Source of the DNA: Gibbula magus
Taxonomy: Eukaryota > Mollusca > Gastropoda > Trochida > Trochidae
NCBI GenBank assembly: GCA_936450465.1
Contig: OW388298.1
Coordinates: 11,418,663-11,482,662 of the forward strand
Direction of reading: 5' to 3'
DNA: 64,000 nucleotides
A program made the position numbers and the translations under genes. This document shows, in pieces, positions 20,332 through 33,211 of the stretch. Positions within the stretch are counted from its first letter, which is position 1. Each line of letters opens with the position of its first letter. A model generated the notes under the pieces. That model was not told the DNA's origin and ran no database searches. It saw only the letters and a program-made list of their open reading frames with translations.

Positions 20332-21868
20332 TCATTCAACATTAGTCACTGGACACGGAATCATGTCATGTCTCTGCACTGCTCTAACTTTGTAAGGTTT
20401 GGGGAATGCTGAATTTGATTCACACGGCTCCAAGGATGGTGTCGCTTCGTCCTCAGGTTGTAGAAATCTGAAGTTCTGAATCATTGCAGCAGAGAAAAGG
20501 AAAAGTTCAATCTTTGCCAAAGCCTCCCCGAGACAAACGCGTCGACCGGTAGAGAAAGGTATGAACGATTCGGGCTTGAAGAAGGATCCGGATTTGTCTA
20601 GGAATCTCTCAGGGCGGAATTCCTCAGGTTCAGGCCATACATCCGGGTCCATCAAAGCCGAGTCCAAATTAGTCATAATTACTGTTCCTTTGGGGATGCT
20701 GTATCCACGAAAGGTGGTGCTTTCGGCCGTTGCGTGAAGAGCGCCGGTAGCGGAAATATTTGATCTTCTCTGTGTCTCTGCAATCATGGCTTCAAGGTAA
20801 GGAAGAGTCGGTTTGTCTGCTAAAGTTGGAAACCGTTCCAGACCAACCTTATCTTTTATCTCTTCGAAGCATTTCACCTGTACATCCGGGTAACGTACCA
20901 GAAAGAGGATCATCCAGTTGAGCGTTGTTGCCGTTGTTTCGGTCCCCCCGATAAACAAATCACAAATTGTCTGATTGAAATTGTCTTTGAGTTCTGAAAC
21001 GTCAAGCCCAGCGTTTTCCCTGTCCTTGATTTCTTTGATGTAAGCAGCCACAAAGTCTGGAGTCGTCCCGTCGTATTCCTCGTAGTGTCGTTTTATCTCA
21101 GCTTCAATAAGATGTTCTCCAAAGAAGGCAAAATCCTTAACAGCTTGGTTGGTACTTCTTAACGCTCCAGGTATTTTCAGCAAAATTGGGAAAAAGTTGA
21201 ACAGACTTGCGTTGGAAATGTTATGAAGAGCGGAGGTAAGGGCTCGGCAACAGGCTGTGAACAAAATCAAATTCAAATCGACGTCCAAAAAGCATGACGC
21301 ACATGACGTTAGAAGTTGAAACGTTGAACATTTCAGAAAAGTCATGCTTATTGCCTGTCTTGCTTGCAAAGAACTGAAGAAGATTGCGTGCTTCTCTAAG
21401 TACGCCAGGCTCAACGGACTTACGACCAAATCCAAAATTTCGCATCGCTGTTAATGAGAATTTTCGCAGTAACTTCCAACGGGCACCCGATGTGGCTATG
21501 ATGCCTTTACCATGAAATACTAGAGAAAATAGGGCCAGATCTGGTCGATCCGAAAATACGTTCCCGTTTTTGACAAGTGCTTCTTTGATGCTGTCGAAAC
21601 TGTTCAGAACGATAATCAGCTTCGGTCCAAAATAGACACTGAATATTTCTCCATGCTTCTTCTTCCATCGACGAAACTGAACTCTGGGATCCTTCTCGAT
21701 GGATAGAAGATTTCCCAGGACTGGAATGGGCGTGGCAGGAAAGGGGGGTAATCCTGGCGGACGCCGCATGCTCATGTACAGGAGAACAGCTACTGTAAAT
21801 ACGAGAAGCGTGGTGAGCAGGGCAAGTCCGGTGTCGACTCCAAATACATTAAGATCCAGGAAACCCAT
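20332..21868 (-). CDS. Cytochrome P450, CYP2-type, one frameshift
   Basis: This is a haem-thiolate monooxygenase anchored in the ER membrane. Allowing one shift, the product is 511 residues, normal for the family. Motifs: N-terminal membrane helix (about 12-34), proline hinge RPPGLPPFPATPIPVLGNL, I-helix GGTETT (307-312), ExxR as ETQR (364-367), FRPERF (417-422), and haem loop FSTGRRVCLG with Cys445 (codon 20533-20535). Hinge, I-helix and haem loop fit the CYP2 clan; the substrate is unknown. The frame breaks at 21263-21266, where a run of four T (coding strand) carries one base too many after Asp201. All other motifs are intact, so this is either a recent inactivating change or a homopolymer error. 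The coding part has no intron. A TTGATTGCAG acceptor 31 nt before the ATG implies a separate 5' UTR exon. Confidence 0.92.
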
Positions 21869-21898
21869 GGTTGATTTGATCGGTACTATCAGTTCGTA

Positions 21899-24633
21899 TC
21901 TGCAATCAACAAAACGATTTTATATAGAATAAATTTGGAATTCTAATGAATTTTAAATTACTACTAATGAAGTAGATCTCTTAAAAGAATTCTGCTGAGA
22001 TTTGCTGAGTTTTTATTCTTTAATAATCGAGCTACTGCCCCTTTAAATTGTTCAAAATATGGTTACAGCACCTATAGATTAAGATCACAAGGTTCAGAAT
22101 TATGACCTCATCTGAAAGGTGTCATCACAAACGATGCACATGTGAAATATCGTATTCCAATCACTGACCAATCAAAATAGTATTCCTATGCGCCAAGGTA
22201 AGAGTCGCAATGGCCAAACTTATTACCAACGAAACTTCTTTCAACACATCAGCTGACCTTAGAATAATTTGTATTCATTACAAGTTTCATAGAGTTGTTA
22301 TGTTAGTCTTGAATAGAATACATTCTTATTTTTCTATTACAACTAATTTAAACAGAACATTGGGTTCTGTTTATGTAAACGATTAAATTCTTGTACAGTT
22401 TGTATAAGAATATATATATCCTTTGATTTTTTAAACATATTTTTTTAAAACAGAAATTGCGTTTTATTTTGAGTAGGCGAATAAATTAGTATATATTTCA
22501 GCATGTTGTATTCGGTCAAGTGTTCATGTTGCGCCGATTCGCCAAGATAAATCCAAATAAATGTAGGTTTCACGTTAAACCTTTTTACGAGTATACTTAA
22601 TGTTGATCAGGTGATAGCTACTGAATCATTTATTATTTGAAAGCTTAAAACTGACATAACAAGAGAATATGTTTTATATAAATCAGAGTTAACATTTAAA
22701 GAAGTTTAAATACGTATAGAAAAGTTAAGATTTAGCCAGGGTTCTTAAATGAAATAAATAACACAGTAATATTATCTGTTCTTATATATATATGCAGTGT
22801 ATAAAATAGATTTTAATTGTTGCCTGACCAAGGACTGGCAGTCCAAAAATGTTACCAGTCCTGATAAAAAACAGCCAGTCCCAAACAAAAACAAACCCAA
22901 ATGTTGTTTTGAAGATAACATTTTATTTTCCGAATAAAAATTGTCATGTGAACTTCATATCACTAAATACTACTCCTAACTTCATCAAAGCAAAATTTCA
23001 GAAAAAATGCTCCATCACTTAGAAGTTTCAATCCAGAGCAATATTAATTTTAAGCTCCTATCTATTCTCAATTGGCATAAACAGATTGGCAAACAACTCA
23101 TTTGATCTCATAAATGTCACAATGTCAACTTCTTAGATAATAGAAATGTGTCACTGCATTAAAAGATGAGACATAACATTGTCATTTGAACTTAACTATA
23201 ATTTCCAGCAACACCAGCAAAAAACTATAAAAAGATTCATTAACTATACAGAGTCAACAGTGACTAGTTTTGAGACCTTCATGTGTTCATCCAGATGTCA
23301 GATCTACTCCTAGAGGAGAATAAATTGTCAAAACTGTGAGCAAAGTCATGATTAAATAACTTAAATTTAAAGTGAATAACATAAACACCATAAGTTCATA
23401 ATCATTATAATTTAAGCTATTTCACAGATTTGAATTTATTTTTCAATTATTTATTTTAATTTTAATTGAATTCATATTATATTAAACAGAACGTTTTGGC
23501 AGTATTCAATAGTGTGATTCGTGACATTGAATATCAAATATACCCGTACCGTATTCTCGCGGGTATAAGACCATATTTGAGCCTAGGACCACCCCCACTT
23601 TTCAGAGGGTTGTCCTGGATTGGGCTTATTCCCGAGTTATAGCCCACCCCTCATTTTGCCAGATGTTCCATGGTCCAACGACGTCTCTATCCATGCACAG
23701 ATTTCATTTCTCGGACATACAATAAAGTTTGATTTGTCATGTTATCGTCTTGGGTTATGTGTTCATATTCTTATTTTGACAGTTTAATTATCGTATACAT
23801 TTTAATAATTGGATACATTACATATATCTATAATATTATTTTATAACTTGGGTTATATCTTTCATTTATTATATTTGTGTACGTAAATCAAAACACAACA
23901 TGAACTTGGTACTTCCCTGCGAGCTGTCAAGTCTCGTGCAGTTACGTTACCGTAATTATTTAAAAAAAATATCAAACACCATAAACGAATAGATTAAATG
24001 AATTTTCATTTTATGATATGGTAGTAATAGATATGCAGTCAAGTCATTATAACATTCAAGTAGAAAATGGCATCTGTAAACATCTCTGACAAAAATGTAT
24101 CTCACGTGTTTATAGTCATGACCACCATACTTGGAGCGAACAACGTCACATACTTTTTTTGTCTTTCAAACAATCACTTGAAGGAAACAATTTGAAGATA
24201 GTTATGAAATGAAATATTTGTAATATTTTCTGTGTTTGTCCTTTTTTCGTATCATTTTGAAGTGTCTAAATACTTCGATTCGAACCAGGAAGTAAGCATC
24301 GTATGTCTATGAGTCGCCAAATATATCAGCCAATGTGATTTTGAATCGATGACACACCCTTTTATCCACCAATGAGAGTTCGCATAAATAATTAGCCATT
24401 CGTTCCGACGCAATAATCTGCCATCTGTTTCGTTGTATTCTGCACTCGTTCTTGAATAATCGACCTTCAAAGTGAAAACATTTTGTTGAATTTTTGGTCA
24501 ACAACACAACAACACAGCTTATTGTTATCGTTTTAATTCATGGTACACAATTTTTTTTAACTCAAAGGCAATAACAAATTTCACAGAAAATGTAACTAGA
24601 GTATCATGGCTTCGCTGATCGTAGCTACTCACC
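21899..24633 (-). other. Probable 5' UTR intron of the P450 gene
   Basis: The acceptor TTGATTGCAG ends at 21900 and a strong donor CAG|GTGAGT lies at 24627-24635 on the minus strand, so 21900-24632 may be an intron. Inside, 23545-23650 begins TACCGTATTCTCGCGGGTAT, like the termini of the TA-flanked element at 25286. The remainder is AT-rich with no gene seen. Confidence 0.4.
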
Positions 24634-24860
24634 TGAAAAACAAACACGATGTATTTGTGCGTTGAATGAATATAGTTACGATTTTATAAACATATTTACA
24701 TAAATAAATATCGTGTTTATGTTATGTTATGAAGTAAAACATCAAAACAATATCCTAAACAACATGATGTAGCCTAGTGACAGATCGTGTGTGTGAGAGA
24801 GTGACACCGCGTTTGCGGGAAGGGAATTCCGTAATGACGATAGTCTGCTCTGATTGGTCG
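24633..24860 (-). promoter_or_regulatory. Candidate 5' UTR exon and promoter of the P450 gene
   Basis: The exon would end at 24633 with CAG|GTGAGT. Upstream on the minus strand is a CCAAT box (complement of ATTGG at about 24854). The exact start is unknown and the link to the P450 gene is inferred from the matching acceptor. Confidence 0.3.
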
Positions 24861-25219
24861 ACACTAATATAACAACCAATCATATTGTACTTTCTTTGAA
24901 AAAAGCCATTTCAGTCGACATGCATTGACGCTTCCAACACTGAATTGTAAATAGTTCATTAGCAAATTACGATATTTGTTCTGGAATTTATGACTAAATA
25001 ACGTACATAAACATTATTGACAACATCATAATTAAGTTATGTATTGATGAATATCAAATCGGGACGTGTAGCTTACGATGTACCAACTACATTTAGTACT
25101 ATTTATTCATAGAACGATGTATACACACCCAGGGTGTGTGCTCAAAGCGCTCGGTAAATATCATCATGAAGTCCCTAGGTGCAACTCAATTTCGACTACG
25201 TGATATACACAATGGAAGG

Positions 25220-25985
25220 CAACTTCCCAATGCAAGGCATAACTCTTGCCAGTCTCCATTACTGGCTGATTTAGGCCTTGCAGTACCGTATTTCGTAGAG
25301 GTACAAGCCCGGGGTTCTATTTCATTCAGCATCCCCTTACCCCCGGGTTCTAATTACTACCCGGGTTGTATTGGAGGCCGGGTTATATTTTTACAAACAT
25401 GAATTGACGTTTATAATCTGTTTAGGATGACTTATTGGACAAGTAAAATAAGTTATCTAGTACTACATATCTTGTGGCGTTTCTGCTGAAAATCATTTGA
25501 AAAAACATATTGTTTATAGATGGATGGAGATTTATCCCACACTCTTATTAGTCCCAGCGTTATACAGTTGGTGTGAAATGTTTTCTATCAACTTGCATTG
25601 TAAAAGGAGAATTAATTGAACAATATGGATATTTGTTATCATGGACCTGTTATGCTGAATCTTACAATATTTCCCCTCAAAACAAGTGTAAAACTATTTT
25701 ATATTGCAACACTGAGTATTAAGTTGTTATGTAAAACCCGGGTTATAATAGAGACCCGGGTTGTATTTACCTCAGCACCCTTACTCCCCGGGGTGTATTG
25801 GAGGCCCGGGTTCTATTAGAGGAAATACGGTATTTTATTAAGATCTCTGTGGTAGGAAATCGGAGCCCACCATGTATTTCAGGTGCAGCTATCTACGATC
25901 CACATCAAATCGAGGGAAATGCTGGAAGTCTTATATCAACCAGTAATGGAGACTTGCAAGAGTTATGCCTTGCATTGGGAAGTTG
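25220..25985. mobile_element. CAACTTCC-family MITE, copy C, split by a nested element
   Basis: The left arm 25220-25285 and right part 25831-25985 together match copies A and B. The flanks AATGGAAGG and AATATAAGG look like a diverged 9-bp duplication. The interruption at its GCAGTATTT site holds the TA-flanked element. Confidence 0.85.
25286..25830. mobile_element. 545-bp TA-flanked MITE nested in copy C
   Basis: The inverted ends CCGTATTTC / GAAATACGG sit between TA dinucleotides (25284-25285, 25831-25832). Comparison with uninterrupted copies (GCAG-TA-TTTCC) shows that TA was duplicated on insertion, as for Tc1/mariner-type elements. Inside each end are AGCCCGGG / CCCGGGTT-type repeats. 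No transposase. Confidence 0.85.
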
Positions 25986-25989
25986 AATA

Positions 25990-27335
25990 TAAGGGTAAAC
26001 TTTCGTTAAAGCAAATACGCCGTAAATCCTTGAATATTCACCTTGCGATTACTTATTTTAAATATCGATTTGACACAGCAATTGTTCAAGGAAACGAATA
26101 ATCAGGGCAGTACTTTATGTCCCTTATTGGCCAACGTAGTAGGGCAGGCGATTTTTTTAAACCAACATGTATATATTTTGAAAAAATAAACAAAAACGAC
26201 ATTTTCTTAACTTCTTATTGTAATAGAAGTGCTTGTCAAGTGATTGAACATAATCTGTCTATATATAAACTTGAACTATTTAAAGAAATTAGAACATCAC
26301 AAATTCATTTACTTTTGCTAAATTGAAGCAGGCCATCATTTCTAGGGAGACGATTATATATTTGTGTTACGGCTCACACCCGACCAGATCCGCCACATGG
26401 CTGTAATTGACAACAACGTCAATATAAACCAAAAACATTGTACACGTCCTACCTTCTTAAAAGACTGTTCAGTTTGTCTCAGACCAGCAACAGCCACATA
26501 CAGCGACCTCGACAGATATATTTATCTATATGTGACTGTGAGCTCCTGGGCTGCACCTGATCTGACGATTCAAACGCAGAGAACAGTCGTCTGCACGATT
26601 GCACTGCATGTGAGGTCACAGGTCTTGCAGGGAATGGAGATTCGCTTACAAACGAGTCAGACGTAGATATCAAATTTCATCCATAGCTGTGTTGTTTACG
26701 TATTCATGGGTTGCAAACTGAAGCGAATCTTTGTTAGACAACTTGCGTCTTTTTTCTTTTAAAACAAACGCGAAATGGTTGCAAACAAAGCACATAAGAA
26801 CAGTTAAAAAAATAACTTTGTTGCCCACATTCCAAAAGAGAGTATCAATATACCCGACGAATTCAATCGGTAAATCAATCGATTCAATCAACGAATGTCG
26901 CAGCTTATAAATAGGACTGCATGAACCTAAGTTTCGTTCTTTGAATACCGAATCATTTTCAGAACGTAATGTTTTAAGAATTAAAATTTAATTTGACTTG
27001 CTAAAATTCTGTTTCAGTATGTATCGCTCAAGGATTGAACAAAAGTGTATTGCGACGTTTCTTTTACACGTGAGTTTAAGTAAATCGCACCTGGTTTGAA
27101 TAACACCGATTAACACAGGACACTTGATCAGTTTATAAATATAGTTCCACATTAAGTCGTTTTGTTAAGTCATTTGCCGCCGCTTTGAACGTTTGCCTCA
27201 GACGGAAAAAAATAGTTAATATCCTGAATAGAAAGACGATATTGACAAGTATATTTGAATTGCTGTCAAAACAGAGTGACGAGGCGATTTACCTGAAAAC
27301 GAGGTGAAGGCCGAACCAACGAGGGTGTCATCAGG
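25990..27335. other. Spacer, no supported gene
   Basis: An open stretch at 26364-26666 has no recognised domain on either strand. GACGTTTCTTTTACACGTGAG at 27054-27074 is a relic of the 25-bp terminus of the 58451-58991 element. Confidence 0.45.
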
Positions 27336-27344
27336 AGTGCGGCC

Positions 27345-27880
27345 TGTCTGTCGTTGATTTTCACGTGTAGGCCTAGGGGTGAGGACGAGATGCACTTTTT
27401 AATAGATTGTAATTTATATTCTGACTTAAGAATTCCCCCCATCTCGCCCATGTTAAAAATCCAACTTTCAGTAAGTTTTCTACTTCAGAACAAATGATAT
27501 TTATCATGCAGTGCGATGATTTATCGAATACCGTAGTTGCCCTAATTTCAAATATGTATAAACGTAGATTATTTACCCCAACCGAAACTGCTATATTAGC
27601 TTAACATTTGTGTCTGATATTTTACGATTATGTATATATTTTGTTCTTTTATGTACATTTTTTTTAGCACTTATAGTGCTTTTTATCATTGCTACAATTA
27701 ATGACTTTGATGTCTTATAGGCCCAAGTTGGCCGGGCGATTGTATTTTGTACACAGATAGACAGACAATAATTTATTAGAGTCTCCCCGCTGCATAGTAC
27801 AATACAATTTTAAAAACATTCATAAAAACAACATCAGCGCCGCTTTTAAACAGAGCTATGAGAGACTGATTCATGATTCA
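27345..27880 (+). pseudogene. LINE ORF2 C-terminal remnant
   Basis: From about 27357 the plus strand reads TCRPRGEDEMHFLIDCNLYS then DLR, which resembles the Cys/His segment (DExHFLxxC..Y..LR) after the RT domain in CR1/jockey-type LINEs. Stops follow, and further sequence is AT-rich up to the TTC tract. Confidence 0.45.
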
Positions 27881-27891
27881 TGTATAAAATA

Positions 27892-29038
27892 TTTCTTCTT
27901 CTTCTTCTCCTTCTTCTCCTCTTCTTCTTCTCCTTCTTCTCCTTCTTCTCCTTCTTCTTCTTCTTCTTCTTCTCCTCCTTCTTCTCCTTCTTCTTCTCCT
28001 TCTTCTTCTTCTTCATCTCCTTCTTCTTCTTCTTCTTCTTCTTCTCCTTCTTCTTCTCCTTCTTCTTCTTCTTCTTCTTCTTCTTCTCCTCTCCTTCTTC
28101 TCCTTCTTCTCCTTCTTCTTCTCCTTCTTCTTCTTCTCCTACTCCTTCTTCTTCTCCTCCTTCTTCTTCTTCTTCTTCTTCTCCTCTCCTTCTTCTCCTT
28201 CTTCTCCTTCTTCTTCTTCTTCTTCTCCTACTCCTTCTTCTTCTCCTCCTTCTTCTTCTTCTTCTTCTCCTACTCCTTCTTCTTCTCCTCCTTCTTCTTC
28301 TTCTTCTTCTCCTTCTCCTTCTTCTTCTTCTTCTTCTTCTTCTTCTTCTTCTCCTCCTTCCCCTTATTCTCCTCCTTCTCCTTCTTCTCCTTCTTCTTCA
28401 TCTTCTTCTTCTCCTTCTTCTTCTCCTTCTTCTTCTTCTTCTTCTTCTTCTTCTCCTTCTTTCCCTTCTTCTTCTTCTCCTTCTTCTTCTCCGTCTCCTT
28501 TTCCTTCTTCTTCTTCTTCTCCTTCTTCTCCTCTCCTTCTTCTCCTTCTTCTTCTCCTTCTTCTCCTTCTTCTTCTTCTTCTTCTTCTTCTCCTTCTTCT
28601 CCTCTTCTTCTTCTTCTTCTTCTTCTTCTCCTTCTTCTTCTTCTTCTTCTTCTTCTTCTTCTTCTTCTCCTCCTTCTTCTTATTCTCCTCCTTCTCCTTC
28701 TTCTCCTTCTTCTTCATCTTCTCCTTCTTCTTCTCCTTCTTCTTCTTCTTCTTCTTCTTCTTCTTCTTCTCCTTCTTTCCCTTCTTCTTCTTCTCCTTCT
28801 TCTTCTCCGTCTCCTTTTCCTTCTTCTTCTTCTTCTCCTTCTTCTCCTCTCCTTCTTCTCCTTCTTCTCCTTCTTCTCCTTCTTCTTCTCCTTCTTCTCC
28901 TTCTTCTTCTCCTTCTTCTCCTTCTTCTTCTTCTTCTTCTTCTTCTTCTTCTCCTTCTTCTCCTCTCCTTCTTCTCCTTCTTCTTCTTCTTCTTCTTCTT
29001 CTTCTTCTTCTTCTTCTTCTTCTTCTTCTTCTTCTTCC
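27892..29038 (+). repeat. 1.15-kb TTC/CTT polypyrimidine tract
   Basis: Almost uninterrupted CTT/CTC triplets; the long ORFs on both strands are low-complexity artefacts. It contains a 316-bp higher-order duplication: TTATTCTCC at 28364 and 28680, CTTTCC at 28459 and 28775, CCGTCTCC at 28491 and 28807. Mirror-symmetric polypyrimidine of this length can form triplex (H-) DNA. Confidence 0.95.
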
Positions 29039-29240
29039 CTAAATAGGTTCAGGTCCTGTCTGAGTAGGTAACGAGTTTCACGAGATGGGGTCACGATGAC
29101 CTGCTCTGATCTTTATTTATCAACAGTATCCCTACAGAATCCTCTTAACTTATATGCAAAATAATTAAAACATGGTGCAGTTTTGCCTGATTGTTTGTAA
29201 ACTGGAGATATCGACACTGGTCATGTAGTCCATTGTGTTC

Positions 29241-29395
29241 GGGGATGTAGCTCAGTCGGTAGAGTGTCTGCTCATCACCCGGTAGTCTGGGTTCGATTCC
29301 CGGCCGCGTCATACCAAAAAACGTTAAAAGATGGGAGTTGTTGCTTCCTTGCTTTGCGCTCAGCATTATAAGAATAGAACAACGCTTGAACTGGC
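29241..29395 (+). mobile_element. tRNA-derived SINE
   Basis: A box TAGCTCAGTCGG (29248-29259) and B box GGTTCGATTCC (29290-29300) in a tRNA-like head. The anticodon loop is irregular (8 nt), so it is not a good tRNA gene. The body ACGTTAAAAGATGGGAGTTG... continues and is truncated without a tail. Confidence 0.75.
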
Positions 29396-29399
29396 GCTG

Positions 29400-30770
29400 C
29401 TGTCGGATGCAACTGGCTCAAATCGAATTTCCGAATTCATTGTAATGAGGACAATAGCGTGTTGCATGTGAAGAACGACTCGCGCTCAGAGTTTCTTTTG
29501 AAGTTACTAATGCCCAAATATGCTTAAAGAATAAGAGAACCCCGACCTCTTCAATTCGTCACTGGGTACTGAAGTAGTTACAGATCTCGACATTTAGTTT
29601 AGTGAGATGAACCCTTGTTCACGTGTAGCCCGAACAACTCAACCTAACGGCCACGGCCTTCACGATTAATTGTTAGATTCCAGACATATTTATAAGAATA
29701 TGTAGGCCTACACAATTAATGAAATCAAAATTCAGCAGTCAACCATTTGTTTAAACTATGCTAATTTAAAGTATACCTATTCAATTGATTATGAAGTATT
29801 TTTCGGTTTATCTTTGGATGGAAGGCATGTACCTGGCTCACTACGGTGAATACATTTTCAGTACACTGAGTACAATACATATCAAAGTCTTACAACATTT
29901 AAAAAAGTTTATGATCGAGTGGAAGGTTGGCGACTTGAAAAGTCGCTAATATCATCAATTTGAAGCTGCTTGTGTCGCTCGGATACCGTTTGGATGTAAA
30001 GATTCTTGGATTTTCCGAATTTGAAGTGCGAAATTATGCATAGATTTGGTACATGTCTGCTCGTTCAGGTGTAAAATAGTTTTGATTTGAAAAATAATAT
30101 GTTTACCAACGTTGAGATCCAAAATAACACAACGCTAATTTCAATTTGAGATATTAAGACAAAATCCCTTTTCGCAGTATATATATATAGACGCAGACAT
30201 TAACCAGACATCGAACTTGTTCATTTCATCATACAAAGATCGAAAAATGTCTCTCAAATATTTATCAGTATTAAACCCAAGGCCATGCACAGTACAATAA
30301 GTTTAACCGCCTGCGGTGTCCCTATCTGAAAGTTGAATACGTGCCTCTCTCAACATCGAGTACAAACATCGATTTAAAAAGTCTGACAGAATGTAAGCCA
30401 AGGACATGAACATGCAGGCCTGCAGCAGTTCACCCTGTCTGCGTGTGACGAGATCACTCTGTTGATATTACAACATCACTGTGTCCGCCACACGCTCTTG
30501 ATTTAAATGCACTGTAGCAAGGGTTTTGTCATTTTTTTTTATATCTTTACATTTGTCATTGACAATGAAAGTTTAAACAGCATATGATTAATACAGTAAA
30601 ACAGCCAATCACATGATCACAATTATCCGTAATCGTAGAAAACAGTGTCAGTGTCAACATTTAAAAAAGTAGAGGACATACACTATCTGTGATTAGGAGT
30701 CAGATTCAAGAACCAATTGAAGTTGTGTCACTGCTAATTGATTAACTATAAAACGATTTAGCCATGTCAA
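29400..30770. other. AT-rich spacer
   Basis: A run TATATATATAG at 30179-30189 lies 58 nt before an ATG at 30247, but only 17 codons follow. No gene can be supported. Confidence 0.45.
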
Positions 30771-30772
30771 GG

Positions 30773-30885
30773 TCAAACTTACCAATGCAAGGCATAACTC
30801 TTGCCAGTCTCCATTACTGGCTGATTTAGGCCTTGCAGTATTTCCTTAAGAAATCTGTGTTAAGAAATCCAGGCCCGCTATGCAA
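30773..30885. mobile_element. CAACTTCC-family MITE, left half only
   Basis: AATGCAAGGCATAACTCTTG to CAGGCCCGCTATGCA matches the left half of copy B (46817-46925). It stops mid-element. Confidence 0.8.
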
Positions 30886-31364
30886 AGAATCCAGTTGGGT
30901 TCTTGAGATAACCTACCGACAAAGGTGAAATAGTAACGTTTCCCTGTGACCTTGAAATGCTGGTCAAGGTCACACATTCTTTTTTTAACATTATTCACAC
31001 ATTGGTGAACCAAAATGCAAAATATCACAAGACTCCAATGGATAGCTCTTTACGGCAGGCGAATATAAATCGACAAAGAAAATAATGACAATAAATTAGC
31101 AACTAGATGAAAATGTGCTTTGATTTGTTTGTGATCTATTTGACAAGATTAGTTAGGAACAGGCCGTGGTCCGTCATCTGGCCATTTATCATATGTCGTC
31201 CGGAAGTTGTTCACTTTTTAAAATTCTTCTGTAAATATCATCTACTGTATCTTGCGTTTTAGAGGTCAAAGTTTGTGCATGTAGACTCCTCTCAAACAAG
31301 GACATGGTAAGCTGACCCTATTAATCTACGGCATGCCAAGCAAATGTTTATAACCTTATCCATC

Positions 31365-32440
31365 ACTATGAGCTTTGGACATGATATGCATTTACCTTAT
31401 AAATTTTGGACATGACAAACATTAACCATATAAGCTTTGGACATGACATGCATTAGCTCTATAAGCTTTGGACATGTCATGCATTAGCCCTATAAGCTTT
31501 TGACATGACATACATTTACCCTATAAGCTTTGGACATGTCATGCATTAGCCATATAAGCTTTCGGCGTGACATGCATTAGCCCTATAAGCTTTCGGCGTG
31601 ATATGCATTAGCCATATAAGCTTTGGACATGACATGCATTAACACCATGAGCTTTGGACATGACATGTATTAACACCATGAGCTTTGGACATGACATGTA
31701 TTAACACCATGAGCTTTGGACATGACATGTACTAACCGTATAAGCTTTGGACATGACATGTATTAACACCATGAGCTTTGGACATGACATGTACTAACCG
31801 TATAAGCTTTGGACATGACATGTATTAACACCATGAGCTTTGGACATGACATGTACTAACCGTATAAGCTTTGGACATGACATGTATTAACACCATGAGC
31901 TTTGGACATGACATGTACTAACCGTATAAGCTTTGGACATGACATGCATTAACCATATAAGCTTTGAACGTGACATGCATTTACCCTATAAGCTTTGGAC
32001 ATGACTTGCATTTACCCTATAAGCTTTGGACATTACAAGCACTAACCTTATTAACTTCTGACATGACAGGCATTAACCATATAAGCTTTGAACATGACAT
32101 GCATTAACCTTATAAGCTTTGAACATGACGTACATTAACCCTACATGTATAAGCTTTGGACACGACAAACATTAACCATATAAGCTTTTGACATGACATG
32201 CATTAGCCTTATAAGCTTTGGACATGACATGCACTAACCGTATAAGCTTTGGGCATGAAAAGCATTAACTATATAAGCTTTGAACATGATAAGAATTAGC
32301 CCAATAAGATTCGGACAAGACATGCATTAACCCTATAAGCTTTGGACATGACATTCACTGATCGTATGACATGCATGAACCGTAAAAGCTTTCGACATGA
32401 CATGCATTATGCCTTTCTAAATTTTTGACATGATAAGCAT
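31365..32440 (+). repeat. ~31-bp minisatellite (AAGCTTTGGACATGACATGC)
   Basis: About 35 units of CCTATAAGCTTTGGACATGA plus CATGCATTAA. The middle part (31640-31935) alternates two subtypes, ending in ACACCATG and ACCGTATA, as a two-unit higher-order repeat. It resumes diverged after the insertion at 32444-32654. Confidence 0.95.
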
Positions 32441-32443
32441 TAA

Positions 32444-32654
32444 AGACCCACTAACCCCGACCATGTCACTTTTCGGTTTTCATTCAAGCATATTCCACGA
32501 AGACGATGATTCCACTTGATATATGTCAATTCAACCAATAAACATCTTTTAGAACGCTGCTCACTTACGCCTCGTAACAACTGAGCCGATAGCATCTGCC
32601 GCGTGCTGGGCCTTGTGACGTAATACACAGGAGTCGCTTGGCGAAGGAATTTCT
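32444..32654. mobile_element. 211-bp insertion in the minisatellite, TTAA-flanked
   Basis: Unique sequence between TTAA at 32440-32443 and 32655-32658 interrupts the array. The ends are AGACCC and ATTTCT. A TTAA duplication fits piggyBac/Kolobok-type MITEs. The short termini leave this tentative. Confidence 0.5.
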
Positions 32655-32754
32655 TTAACCCTATATTATTTGGACATCTTAAGCATTATCCCTAAATGAG
32701 CTCTCGACATGGCAAACAGTATCTCCATATAAACTGTCGACATGGCAAGCATAA

Positions 32755-33211
<457 letters not shown>

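Noticed and set aside
26364..26666. 100-residue open frame with a possible coding look
   Set aside because: No domain, no clear splice sites, and an equally open frame on the other strand.
27880..29046. A 388-residue open frame of Phe/Ser/Leu runs and its Glu/Lys/Arg-rich antisense frames
   Set aside because: Direct translation of a TTC/CTT microsatellite; open in several frames on both strands and with no domain.
29241..29313. A functional tRNA gene
   Set aside because: The anticodon loop has eight bases with weak stem pairs, and the sequence continues into a SINE body.
30179..30300. TATA-like run followed by an ATG, as a possible small gene
   Set aside because: Only 17 codons before a stop, and no donor that would extend it.
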